Shown here piece by piece: positions 9,548 through 18,113 of a stretch of DNA of 64,000 nt. A program made the position numbers and the translations under genes. Origin of the DNA: an uncultured Bacilli bacterium. Lineage in GTDB: Bacteria; Bacillota_I; Bacilli_A; RF39; UBA660. The stretch's first letter is position 1. Each line of letters starts with the position of its first letter. The notes beneath the pieces were generated by a model. That model saw only the letters and a program-made list of their open reading frames with translations, ran no database searches and was not told the origin of the DNA. The stretch covers positions 1-64,000 of the forward strand of contig CAKPMH010000003.1 of assembly GCA_934167935.1 (NCBI GenBank), in the 5' to 3' direction.

Positions 9548-9715
9548 ATGGCTAAAAAAGGTGAAAATAGAGAATTAGTTACTTTAAAATGTACTGTATG
9601 TAATGAAAAAAATTATCGTACACCAAAGAACAAAAAAAATACAACAGAACGTTTAGAATTAAATAAGTATTGTCCAAGATGTAGACAACATACTGCTCAT
9701 AAAGAAGAAAAATAG
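9548..9715 (+). CDS. rpmG: 50S ribosomal protein L33
   Basis: The protein has 55 residues: [15 protein letters not shown] at the start, then C-x2-C (CTVC) and a second C-x2-C (CPRC) that form a zinc ribbon, ending in HTAHKEEK. This is the zinc-binding (C+) form of L33, a small component of the large ribosomal subunit. A very strong AAGGAGGAGG site precedes the ATG. A basic 51-residue ORF follows after 12 bases in the same transcript. Confidence 0.95.
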   Translation: MAKKGENRELVTLKCTVCNEKNYRTPKNKKNTTERLELNKYCPRCRQHTAHKEEK

Positions 9716-9727
9716 TGAGGATTAAAT

Positions 9728-9883
9728 ATGGGTATACCAAATATACATACAACAATTGATTATGCAGCTTTAATAAAAGCACAATCTAATCAAGTTATTG
9801 GAAAAGTTCCAGTAGAAAAAAATTATAAATTAAAAACTAAAACAAAAACTATAAATAAAAATTATAGAAGAAGAACTAAATAA
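9728..9883 (+). CDS. Small basic protein of 51 residues downstream of L33
   Basis: The start follows GTGAGGA directly after rpmG. The peptide begins MGIPNIHTTIDYAALIKAQ and ends in a strongly basic tail (KTKTKTINKNYRRRTK). It is not SecE, which often follows rpmG, because it has no membrane helix. The basic tail and company suggest RNA or ribosome binding, but this is inference. A terminator closes the transcript at its stop codon. Confidence 0.6.
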   Translation: MGIPNIHTTIDYAALIKAQSNQVIGKVPVEKNYKLKTKTKTINKNYRRRTK

Positions 9884-9901
9884 GGTTAAACCTTATTTTT
9901 T
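9878..9901 (+). terminator. Rho-independent terminator after the rpmG operon
   Basis: Stem AAATAAGG / CCTTATTT with a 5-base loop is followed by a T run; it overlaps the stop codon of the small basic ORF. Confidence 0.8.
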
Positions 9902-9918
9902 GATAAAAGGAGATTATT

Positions 9919-10476
9919 ATGATAAATGTAAATGATATTAAAAATGGAATGACACTTATGATAGAAGGAAATATTTATCAAGTTGTTGAATTTTTACATG
10001 TAAAACCTGGAAAAGGATCAGCTTTCATGAAAACTAAATTAAAAAATATGAGAACAGGTGGAATTGTAGAAAGAACATTTAATACAAATGTTAAATTTGA
10101 AAAAGCAAATATTACAAGATCAAATGTACAATATTTATATAATACAGGTGATACATATTATTTTATGAATATGCAAACATATGAACAACTTGAATTATCA
10201 GCATCTCAAATAGGTGATGACAAATACTATTTAATTGAAAATGGATTAGTAGATGTAGTTCAATTTGAAGGAGAATTACTAGGATTAGTACTTCCAGACA
10301 AAATTGAATTTACTGTAACAGAAACTGAACCAGCTGTAAAAGGAAATACAACAAATAAGGCACTTAAGGATGCTTATGTAGAAACTGGTTTACTTGTTAA
10401 AGTACCTTTATTTATAGAACAAGGCGAAAAAATATTAGTAACAACAGCTGATGGAAAATATTCATCACGTGCATAA
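9919..10476 (+). CDS. efp: Elongation factor P
   Basis: The protein has 185 residues, full length. It starts MINVNDIKNGMTLMIEG and has the KOW-like N-terminal domain with HVKPGKGSAFMKTKLKN (the tip loop with its conserved Lys), then two OB folds and the C-terminal TADGKYSSRA block. EF-P binds ribosomes stalled at proline runs and stimulates peptide-bond formation. AAAGGAG precedes the ATG. It is flanked by terminators on both sides, so it is probably transcribed alone. Confidence 0.98.
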   Translation: MINVNDIKNGMTLMIEGNIYQVVEFLHVKPGKGSAFMKTKLKNMRTGGIVERTFNTNVKFEKANITRSNVQYLYNTGDTYYFMNMQTYEQLELSASQIGDDKYYLIENGLVDVVQFEGELLGLVLPDKIEFTVTETEPAVKGNTTNKALKDAYVETGLLVKVPLFIEQGEKILVTTADGKYSSRA

Positions 10477-10502
10477 AAATGACTTGATATAAGTCTTTTT
10501 TT
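10476..10502 (+). terminator. Terminator of efp
   Basis: A short stem GACTT/AAGTC (10481-10485 with 10491-10495), with A residues before and an eight-T tail after. Confidence 0.7.
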
Positions 10503-10522
10503 ATGTTAATATGTATGTGGAT

Positions 10523-10620
10523 AAGTATTCAATTAAAATACTTGACTTTGTAAAGTTGAGTACTTAAGAAAAAACAGGTTAAGTACTTAATCTATTAAAG
10601 ATTGAGTGCTATTTTTTTAT
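10523..10620 (+). promoter_or_regulatory. Attenuator-like leader with competing hairpins
   Basis: Three overlapping hairpins lie ahead of the dehydrogenase gene. Hairpin A pairs 10523-10529 with 10537-10543. Hairpin B pairs about 10539-10548 with 10554-10563 and shares the A arm. Hairpin C pairs 10582-10593 with 10599-10610 (12 bp with wobbles) and is followed by a T run, so it looks like a terminator. AAGTACTT in the 3' arm of B can also pair with the 5' arm of C, giving an antiterminator. No T-box GGTGG or known riboswitch core is seen. The arrangement is visible; ligand and mechanism are unknown. Confidence 0.5.
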
Positions 10621-10637
10621 ATATAAAGGAGAAAATT

Positions 10638-11375
10638 ATGAGAAAAACAGCATTAATAACAGGAGCTAGTAGCGAGGTTGGAATATCCATTTCAAATGTA
10701 CTTGCAAGTAATGATATAAATATTATAATTCATTATAATAATAATAATGAAAGTGCATTAGAATTAGAAAAAAATATAAAAGAAAAATATGATGTAGATA
10801 CACTTTTAATAAAAGCTGATTTAACAAAAGAGGAAGATATAAATAATTTAATAGAAAAATCGTTAAATAAGTTTAAAAAAATAGATATTTTAATAAATAA
10901 TGCTGCATTAGATAAACCAAACATATTTAGTGAAAAAAACTCTTCTGAATTTAGAGAAATATTAGATGTAAATTTAATTGCACCATTTTTACTAAGTAAA
11001 AAAATAGGTAGTGAAATGGTAAAAAATAATTATGGAAAAATTATTAATATAGCAAGCACTAATGGAATAGATACATATTATCCAATGTGTCTAGATTACG
11101 ATGCATCAAAAGCAGCCTTAATATCACTTACACATAACCTATCTTTAGAATTTAAACCAATTGTTAATGTAAATGCTATTGCTCCAGGATGGATACAAAC
11201 TAAAAAAGATATGAAAGATTTAGATTTAGAATATATAGAAAGTGAAAAAGAGAAAGTATTTAAAAATAGATTTGGTTATCCTATAGAAATTGCATATTTA
11301 GTAGAATTTTTAATAAGTGAAAAAGCAGAATATATAAATAATCAAGTAATAAGAATAGATGGAGGAATGTACTAA
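10638..11375 (+). CDS. Short-chain dehydrogenase/reductase (FabG-like)
   Basis: The start at 10638 follows AAAGGAG; an upstream in-frame ATG would lie inside the leader hairpin. The protein has 245 residues. It has the Rossmann glycine motif TGASSEVGIS (a Ser-Glu variant of TGxxxGxG), LINNAA, the catalytic Ser in INIASTNG, and Tyr/Lys in DYDASKAAL, ending IRIDGGMY. It would reduce or oxidise a hydroxy/oxo group with NAD(P). Its stop overlaps the next start (TAATG), so it is coupled to the PLP enzyme, as ymfI-type SDR genes often neighbour unrelated enzymes. The substrate is unknown. Confidence 0.88.
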   Translation: MRKTALITGASSEVGISISNVLASNDINIIIHYNNNNESALELEKNIKEKYDVDTLLIKADLTKEEDINNLIEKSLNKFKKIDILINNAALDKPNIFSEKNSSEFREILDVNLIAPFLLSKKIGSEMVKNNYGKIINIASTNGIDTYYPMCLDYDASKAALISLTHNLSLEFKPIVNVNAIAPGWIQTKKDMKDLDLEYIESEKEKVFKNRFGYPIEIAYLVEFLISEKAEYINNQVIRIDGGMY

Positions 11376-12595
11376 TGGATATTTTAAATTTAGTAGATCA
11401 AGCAGAAAAAAAAATAGAAACAAAATTTAAAGAATTAGATAAAATATGTGAATTAAATAGTTTAAAAGTATTAAATGCATTTCATAAAAATGAAATATCT
11501 GAAATCCATTTTAATTCGACAACAGGATATGGATATGGTGACATAGGAAGAGAAGCTATAGAAAATGTGTATAAAGATATATTTAAATCAGAAGATGCCT
11601 TAGTTAGAAATCAATTAGTATCAGGTTCACATGCTTTAACTGTAACTTTATTTGCACTATTAAGACCTAATGATTTATTACTAAGTATAACAGGGAAACC
11701 ATATGATACATTAGATGAAGTAATAGGAATAAAAGAAAATGAAAGTTCACTTGCATCATATAACATAAAATACGATGAGATTGATTTAAAAAATAATAAG
11801 TTTGATATCGAAAAAATACAAAAATATTTAAAAGAAAATAAAGTAAAAGTAATAGAAATACAAAGATCTAGAGGATACTCAACTAGAAAAAGTATAACAA
11901 TAGAAGAATTAGAAATAGTAATAAAAAAAATTAGAGAAGTTGATAAAGAAGTAATAATAATGGTAGACAATTGTTATTGTGAATTTGTTAGTACAAAAGA
12001 ACCAATAGAAGTAGGAGCGGATATAGTAGTAGGATCACTTATAAAAAATTTAGGTGGAGGAATAGCACCTAATGGAGCATATATAGTCGGAAGAAAAGAT
12101 TTAATAAAACTTGCAGGTGAAAGATTAACCCTTCCAGGAGAAGGAAAAGATGTAGGGCCAACATTAGGTATTAATAAAAACTTTTTACAAGGAATATATA
12201 TGGCACCAAGTACTGTAAAAAATAGTTTAAAAACAGTTGTATTAGCAAGTCAAGTGTTAGAGGATTTAGGTTATATTGTAGAACCAAAAGCAAATGACCA
12301 TAGAGCTGATATAGTAGAAATGATAACATTTAATGATAAAGATAAATTGATTAAATTTGTTCAAGGAATACAAAAGGGATCTGCCATAGATGCTCATGTA
12401 CTTCCAGTAGCAAGTGATATGCCAGGATATGATGATAAAATAATTATGGCATCAGGATCATTTACACAAGGATCATCTATTGAGCTTTCATGTGATGGGC
12501 CAATAAGAGAACCATATATTGCATATTTACAAGGAAGTTTAACATATGAATATGGTAAAATAGGATTAATAAAAGCTATAGAAAATTTAATTTAA
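11375..12595 (+). CDS. PLP enzyme of the methionine gamma-lyase/aluminium-resistance family (YnbB-like)
   Basis: The protein has 406 residues. Family blocks are STTGYGYGDIGRE near the N-terminus, NQLVSGSHALTVTLFALLRPND, VDNCYCEFV, the PLP-lysine region GSLIKNLGGGIAPNGAYI, and LPGEGKDVGPTLG. These match PF06838, fold-type I PLP enzymes annotated as methionine gamma-lyase-like or aluminium resistance protein; the real substrate is not established for most members. It is coupled to the upstream dehydrogenase. The attenuator-like leader probably controls both genes. Confidence 0.9.
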   Translation: MDILNLVDQAEKKIETKFKELDKICELNSLKVLNAFHKNEISEIHFNSTTGYGYGDIGREAIENVYKDIFKSEDALVRNQLVSGSHALTVTLFALLRPNDLLLSITGKPYDTLDEVIGIKENESSLASYNIKYDEIDLKNNKFDIEKIQKYLKENKVKVIEIQRSRGYSTRKSITIEELEIVIKKIREVDKEVIIMVDNCYCEFVSTKEPIEVGADIVVGSLIKNLGGGIAPNGAYIVGRKDLIKLAGERLTLPGEGKDVGPTLGINKNFLQGIYMAPSTVKNSLKTVVLASQVLEDLGYIVEPKANDHRADIVEMITFNDKDKLIKFVQGIQKGSAIDAHVLPVASDMPGYDDKIIMASGSFTQGSSIELSCDGPIREPYIAYLQGSLTYEYGKIGLIKAIENLI

Positions 12596-12708
12596 AAATA
12601 TCTAATATATAAATAATGAAAAATAGTATTGAGGTAAATTTATCAAATAAATTAAAGGTTAATGTGTTGATAAAAATTCTAGTAAACAATAAAAAATAGT
12701 TATTAAGT

Positions 12709-12731
12709 GAGAATCGAAGATTCTCTTTTAA
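12709..12731 (+). terminator. Terminator between the PLP enzyme and essC
   Basis: Perfect stem GAGAATC/GATTCTC (12709-12715 with 12719-12725), loop GAA, then TTTTAATTTT. The rest of the gap 12596-12796 holds AT-rich sequence and a TATAATA element near 12762-12768 that may be the essC -10 box. Confidence 0.85.
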
Positions 12732-12796
12732 TTTTGCATATTTTTTTAAATGTTTTTATGATATAATAAAATAAAGATAATATAGGAGGCTAGTAT

Positions 12797-15700
12797 ATGA
12801 TAATCTCATTGTTTTTATTAGAAAAAATTGTTAAATTTAAATTACCAAATGAAATATCAGGAAGTTATTCATTTTATTCTGATGATAGTGAAAGCAAATT
12901 AATTAATATTGAAGCTAGAAATGGGCAGTGGTATTTATATAAAACGGCAGAGACAGAAATTATAAATAATTACCAAGAAAGAAATGTAGCTATTAAACCT
13001 GGAAATTTTTATGGACTAAGAAAGGAAAATAAAAATTATTTAATATATGTTGATGAATTAAAACTAAATAATATATATTCATTTACATACGATAATCAAA
13101 TAAATTTGAATATAGGTAATACTAATTCATCAAATATAATGTATAATTGTTCATATTTAAATGGAAATAATATAAAAATAAATTATCAAAATAATTCATT
13201 ATGCTTACAGAAAAATGGTAATATTATTGTTTACATAAATAAAAATGCGTTAAGCGATAATACTTACAATATAAAAAATGGTGACGAGATTGAAATATAT
13301 GGTTTAAAAATACTTTTTTTAGAAAAAATATTTTTGATTAATAATATTGAAGGAAGAATAACTATAAATAAAACTAATGCTAAAATTGATGTTACAAATT
13401 TTCCTAATGAACAAGAAATAGAAAATAGAACAATAAAAGATATAGATTTATACCAAGAAAGTGATTATTATTCAAAATCACCTAGAATGAGGAGAATTAT
13501 AGAGACTAAAAATATAAAATTAAGTTCCCCACCAACAGAGGGTGAAAATCAGGAATTACCATTGATTCTTGTTATTGGACCGATGCTTACAATGGGAGTT
13601 ATGTCATTTTCTACTATTTTAAATACGATTATTAGAATATCAAATAAAAACACAACAATAGGTGAATCTTGGCCTCAATTATTAACTGGTTTTGCAATGC
13701 TAATATCAATGATTGTGTGGCCAACCATTACACAAAAATACAACAAAAAAATGAAAAAATTGAAAAAAGAAGAAATTATAAAGAAATATACAGCTTATTT
13801 AAATGAAAAACGCAAAGAATTAAGTTCAGAAGCAAATTTACAAAGAATAATTTTAACTGAAAATTTACTTACCGTTGATGAATGTTTAAACATTTTAAAA
13901 CATAAAAATATAAATTTTTGGGATAAGAGAATTGATCAAAATGATTTTTTAGTTACAAGACTTGGTGTTGGAACAGAAAAATTAGATATCAAAATTGAAT
14001 ATAATGAAGAAGATTTTTCAATAGATGAAGATGATTTAAAAAAAGAAGCTGATAAGTTAAATGATGAGTTTAAATATATAAAAAATGTTCCAATTGGATA
14101 TTCTTTCTATGAAAATAAAATAACCGCAATAATGGGTAAATATAATAAGGTAAAATCATTTGTAAATAACATAATACTACAATTAATAACGTTTTATAGT
14201 TATGAAGATTTAAAAATTGTTGTTTTTACAGATGAAAATAAATGTGATAATTGGGAATATGTTAAATATTTAAACCACAATTTTACAAATGACAGGTATT
14301 TTCGCTTTTTTAGTTCAAACTATGAATCTGCAAAAAATATTGCTGAGTATTTAACCTATGAAATGAATAATCGTTTAAGTGAAAAATCAACATACTTTAA
14401 ACCATATTATCTAATCATTATTGATGGATATCAAAATGTCAAAAAATTTGATTTTATGAAAACTTTAACAGAACTTGATGATAATATTGGATTTAGCTTC
14501 ATAATTTTAGAAAATAAGTTAAGTAAATTACCAAGTAAGTGTGATAATTTTATAACAATAGGTGAATCTACTTCTACAATACTAAAAAAAGCATATGAAA
14601 AACAAGAAAAAACTGAATTTATGGATGAAATACATTATAACATAAATATGATGAATATTGCTAAAGAACTATCTAATATACCAATAGAATTTGATGAAGG
14701 AATGAAAGAATTACCAAATTCAATAACATTTTTAGAAATGGAAAAAGTTGGTAAAGTTGAACAATTAAATGTTTTAAATAGATGGAATATAAATGATTCA
14801 ACAACAAGCTTAAAAGCAGAAATTGGAATAGATGAACAACAAGATTTAATGTATCTTGATTTGCATGAAAAATATCATGGACCACACGGTTTAATAGCAG
14901 GTATGACTGGTTCAGGAAAATCAGAATTTATTATTACATATATTCTTTCTATGGCAATAAATTATAGCCCTGATGATGTTGCATTTATTTTAATTGACTA
15001 TAAGGGTGGTGGGTTAGCATTTGCCTTTGAGAATAAAACAAAAGGAATTGTTTTACCACATTTGGCTGGAACAATAACAAATCTTGATAAAGCAGAAATG
15101 GACAGGACGCTTGTTAGTATTGATAGTGAAATAAAAAGAAGACAACAGGAATTTAATATAGCTCGTGATAAGTTAGGGGAAAGTACGATTGATATATATA
15201 AATATCAAAAGTTTTATAAGGATGGAAAACTTGATAAACCTATACCACATTTATTTATTATTTGTGATGAATTCGCAGAATTGAAGAGTCAACAACCTGA
15301 TTTTATGGATAATTTAATAAGTGTTGCTCGTATCGGAAGAAGTTTAGGCGTACACTTAATTTTAGCAACTCAAAAACCAAGTGGAGTTGTTAATGAACAA
15401 ATATGGTCTAATACAAAATTTAGGGTTTGCTTGAAAGTACAAGATGAACAGGATAGTAAAGAAATGCTTAAAAGACCTGAGGCAGCAAGTTTAAAACAAG
15501 CTGGTAGATATTATTTGCAAGTTGGATATGATGAATTATTTGCACTTGGACAGTCAGGATGGTGTGGTGCAAAATATTATCCATCAGATAAGATTGTTAA
15601 ACAAGTTGATAAAAGTATTAATTTTATAGACGAAAATGGTAATTTTATTAAAAGTGTTGAAGCATCGAATAATATAAATTTAAAACCACAGGGTGAACAA

Positions 15701-17338
15701 TTAACGGCAATTTTGAATGAGATTATTGCAGTTTCAAATTATACAGGAAAGAGAGTAAAAAAATTATGGTTGGAAAATATTCCAAAAATTATTCTTGAAG
15801 AAGATATATATAATAAATATAATATTACAACACAGCCATATAATGTTGAGGCAATCATTGGAGAGTATGACGCACCAGAAAGTCAATTACAAGGTATTGT
15901 TAAATATAATTTTATAGAAAATGGTAATACAATTATTTATGGAAATGATGGAGCCGAAAGGGAAATGCTTTTAGATACAATTATTTATTCAGCAGTAAAA
16001 AGGCATTCTTCAGATGAAGTTAATTTTTATATAATAGACTATGGATCAGAATCATTTAGAAAATATAATTCCCTTCCACATATTGGAGGTCTTGTATTTC
16101 AGTCAGATGATGAAAAATATAATAATTTAATGAAATTTATAAAGGAAGAAATTAACAAAAGAAAAAAAATGTTTGTTAATTATGGAAGTGATTATAAATA
16201 CTATATTAATAATAATACACAAAAATTACCTATAGAAGTTATTATAATTAATAATTATGATTCTTTGTACTCAGACAAACCTAATATTTATGATGAACTT
16301 CCTGATTTAATCAGGGATTCTGAAAGATATGGAATAATATTTATATTAACAGCAAATGGTATTAGTTCAATTCATTCAAAAATTTCTTCAAATTGTTCAA
16401 ATATATATACTCTTAAGTTAAAAGATTCAAGTGATTATTCTTCGGCATTAGGTGCTAGAACAAAGTTAGTCCCAAGAGATATAACCGGTAGAGGTTTATT
16501 AAATGTAAATGGGATACATGAATTTCAGACAGCTTCAATTGTGCCAGAAGATGAGGATCTCAATAAATTTTTGATGAATTTTATTGAAAATGAAAAAAGA
16601 ATTAGTCAAAAAAATGCAAATAAAATACCTGAATTACCACAAAATGTTAGGTATAATAATATAAATATTGGAAATATGGCATTAAATAATATACCTGTTG
16701 GAATAAGTAAAAATGATTTAGAAATAATTAGTGTAGATTTCTTTACATCACTTGGATATATAATTTCATCTAACAAAATAACAAATATAGAAAAATTTAT
16801 AAAAAGTTTAATCATTGTATTGTTAAATATTAGTGGTATAAATTTAACAATTATTGACCCTATGAAAAGTTTAAAATTAAATAAATCTGCTGATTTTAAT
16901 TATTTTTTTGATAATTTTGCTGAAGAAATTGATAAATTAAATGAAGCTATAAAAAAACAAATTGATAGTAACAATAAAATGCCAAATATTATTTTAATTT
17001 ATGGTTTAAATAAATTCATGACAAAACTAAATAATAGTGAAAAAATGGATGAATTGATAAAGCTAGTAAAAGAGCATGAAAAGATATCAATTATCGTAAT
17101 AGATGCTGCTACAAAAATAAAACCATATGTATTTGAAACGTGGTTTACAAGTATTTTTAGTATAAATGATGGTATATGGATTGGTAGAGGAATAGCTGAT
17201 CAAAGTCTACTTCATTTATCTACAATTACTAGAGATATGACAAAAGAATATAAAACAAATATGGGATATGTTATTTCTGAAAATTCCGGTGTTTTATGTA
17301 AAATGATTGATTTTATAACAGATAATGAGGAGATATAA
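12797..17338 (+). CDS. essC: EssC-like FtsK/SpoIIIE ATPase of type VII secretion
   Basis: The protein has 1513 residues, close to the usual EssC length. The N-terminal 190 residues look like the tandem FHA-type domains of EssC. Two membrane helices follow (about 252-275 and 292-312). The first FtsK-type ATPase domain has Walker A GMTGSGKS (702-709), DYKGGGLAF and Walker B IICDEFAEL (about 824), with the RIGRSLGVHLILATQKP sensor. The second ATPase (Walker A region GNDGAERE, about 1050) lacks the Lys and looks degenerate, as does the third (about 1320-1500). It is the motor and substrate gate of T7SSb in the membrane. AGGAGG precedes the start. EssA, EssB and EsaA are not in this window. Confidence 0.95.
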   Translation: MIISLFLLEKIVKFKLPNEISGSYSFYSDDSESKLINIEARNGQWYLYKTAETEIINNYQERNVAIKPGNFYGLRKENKNYLIYVDELKLNNIYSFTYDNQINLNIGNTNSSNIMYNCSYLNGNNIKINYQNNSLCLQKNGNIIVYINKNALSDNTYNIKNGDEIEIYGLKILFLEKIFLINNIEGRITINKTNAKIDVTNFPNEQEIENRTIKDIDLYQESDYYSKSPRMRRIIETKNIKLSSPPTEGENQELPLILVIGPMLTMGVMSFSTILNTIIRISNKNTTIGESWPQLLTGFAMLISMIVWPTITQKYNKKMKKLKKEEIIKKYTAYLNEKRKELSSEANLQRIILTENLLTVDECLNILKHKNINFWDKRIDQNDFLVTRLGVGTEKLDIKIEYNEEDFSIDEDDLKKEADKLNDEFKYIKNVPIGYSFYENKITAIMGKYNKVKSFVNNIILQLITFYSYEDLKIVVFTDENKCDNWEYVKYLNHNFTNDRYFRFFSSNYESAKNIAEYLTYEMNNRLSEKSTYFKPYYLIIIDGYQNVKKFDFMKTLTELDDNIGFSFIILENKLSKLPSKCDNFITIGESTSTILKKAYEKQEKTEFMDEIHYNINMMNIAKELSNIPIEFDEGMKELPNSITFLEMEKVGKVEQLNVLNRWNINDSTTSLKAEIGIDEQQDLMYLDLHEKYHGPHGLIAGMTGSGKSEFIITYILSMAINYSPDDVAFILIDYKGGGLAFAFENKTKGIVLPHLAGTITNLDKAEMDRTLVSIDSEIKRRQQEFNIARDKLGESTIDIYKYQKFYKDGKLDKPIPHLFIICDEFAELKSQQPDFMDNLISVARIGRSLGVHLILATQKPSGVVNEQIWSNTKFRVCLKVQDEQDSKEMLKRPEAASLKQAGRYYLQVGYDELFALGQSGWCGAKYYPSDKIVKQVDKSINFIDENGNFIKSVEASNNINLKPQGEQLTAILNEIIAVSNYTGKRVKKLWLENIPKIILEEDIYNKYNITTQPYNVEAIIGEYDAPESQLQGIVKYNFIENGNTIIYGNDGAEREMLLDTIIYSAVKRHSSDEVNFYIIDYGSESFRKYNSLPHIGGLVFQSDDEKYNNLMKFIKEEINKRKKMFVNYGSDYKYYINNNTQKLPIEVIIINNYDSLYSDKPNIYDELPDLIRDSERYGIIFILTANGISSIHSKISSNCSNIYTLKLKDSSDYSSALGARTKLVPRDITGRGLLNVNGIHEFQTASIVPEDEDLNKFLMNFIENEKRISQKNANKIPELPQNVRYNNINIGNMALNNIPVGISKNDLEIISVDFFTSLGYIISSNKITNIEKFIKSLIIVLLNISGINLTIIDPMKSLKLNKSADFNYFFDNFAEEIDKLNEAIKKQIDSNNKMPNIILIYGLNKFMTKLNNSEKMDELIKLVKEHEKISIIVIDAATKIKPYVFETWFTSIFSINDGIWIGRGIADQSLLHLSTITRDMTKEYKTNMGYVISENSGVLCKMIDFITDNEEI

Positions 17339-17602
17339 ATGAAAAATAAGGTATTGATAAAATTGATTGTTCCAGAGTTAAATGATACATTTGATCTTTT
17401 TATTCCAGTAAATGAGTTAATTTGGAAAATAAAGAAATTAATTATTAAGTCAATATCAGATTTAGAAAACATTCAATTAGATATTGAAGAACAATATATA
17501 TTATTAAATAAAGATGATTGCAGAGTATATACAAATAATGAAATTGTTATTGACACAAACATTAGAAATGGTAGTGAACTAATTTTGATATCAAGAAAAT
17601 GA
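17339..17602 (+). CDS. YukD/EsaB-like ubiquitin-fold protein
   Basis: The protein has 87 residues and begins one base after the essC stop. It starts MKNKVLIKLIVPELNDTFDLFIPVNELIWKIKKLI and ends with GSELILIS, the layout of the WXG-locus YukD/EsaB family (ubiquitin-like fold). EsaB is needed for or regulates T7SSb secretion in Staphylococcus. The position directly behind essC supports the call. Confidence 0.85.
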   Translation: MKNKVLIKLIVPELNDTFDLFIPVNELIWKIKKLIIKSISDLENIQLDIEEQYILLNKDDCRVYTNNEIVIDTNIRNGSELILISRK

Positions 17603-18064
17603 AAGTAGGAGAAAAAATGAAATACGAAAAATATTTACCTATAGGAACAGTAGTACTATTAAAAGAAGGAAAAAAAAGGATAATGATAACAGGATTTTGT
17701 TGTACAAGTGAAGAAGATAAAACAAAAATGTGGGATTATTCAGGATGTTTATATCCAGAAGGTTTTATAATGTCAAATCAGGTATTATTATTTGATCATG
17801 CACAGATAGATAAAATATATTATATAGGATTAATAGATGAAGAAGAAAAAAAATTTAAAGAGAATTTAAAAAAAATAATAACTGATCCAAATATAAGTAA
17901 TATACAAAATAATAATAAATAAGGAAGATGTTGAATGGGACAAGTTAATAAAATAAATTCAACATTTTCAAGAAATAAATTAGATGGATTAAGAAAAAAT
18001 GCAACAACATATAACTCAAAAAATACAAAAAATAATAAGGGTAAAGTAGAAAAGATAAATATAG
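17596..18064 (+). repeat. Direct repeat, copy 1 (DUF4176 plus toxin N-terminus)
   Basis: This stretch is repeated at 20879-21348. By eye the two copies are identical from the DUF4176 ATG to the AATATAG at 18064 (448 bases); the preceding 20 bases differ only by a small change in the A/G run before the ATG. Homology stops abruptly at 18064/21348. The copies are in the same direction, about 3.28 kb apart. Confidence 0.95.
17617..17922 (+). CDS. DUF4176 protein of the T7SS locus, copy 1
   Basis: The protein has 101 residues: YLPIGTVVLLKEGKKRIMITGFC, then a WDYSGCLYPEGF segment and HAQIDKIYYIGL. LPIGxVVLLK...MITG is the hallmark of DUF4176, a small family found beside T7SSb toxins, where some members act as toxin-specific partners. 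The start at 17617 is preferred over an in-frame ATG at 17599 because TAGGAG lies between them and only the later start is shared by the second copy. The protein is identical to the one at 20901-21206. Confidence 0.85.
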   Translation: MKYEKYLPIGTVVLLKEGKKRIMITGFCCTSEEDKTKMWDYSGCLYPEGFIMSNQVLLFDHAQIDKIYYIGLIDEEEKKFKENLKKIITDPNISNIQNNNK

Positions 18065-18075
18065 GGAAAATTTGA
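17935..18075 (+). pseudogene. Truncated N-terminus of a T7SS toxin
   Basis: This open frame of 46 codons follows the first DUF4176 gene. Its first 43 residues (MGQVNKINSTFSRNKLDG...) are identical to the start of the 929-residue protein at 21219; the frame then runs into GKI and a stop where the direct repeat ends. It is best read as the stump of an older toxin gene whose body was deleted. A functional short peptide is possible but less likely. Confidence 0.8.
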
Positions 18076-18113
18076 ATAATCAAAATAATGAAATAACGAG
18101 ATAGAGGTGGATT

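Noticed and set aside
10504..10637. T-box riboswitch before the dehydrogenase gene
   Set aside because: The conserved AGGGTGGNACCGCG block is absent.
12709..12731. CRISPR or inverted-repeat binding site near essC
   Set aside because: It is a single stem with a T tail, so a simple terminator explains it.
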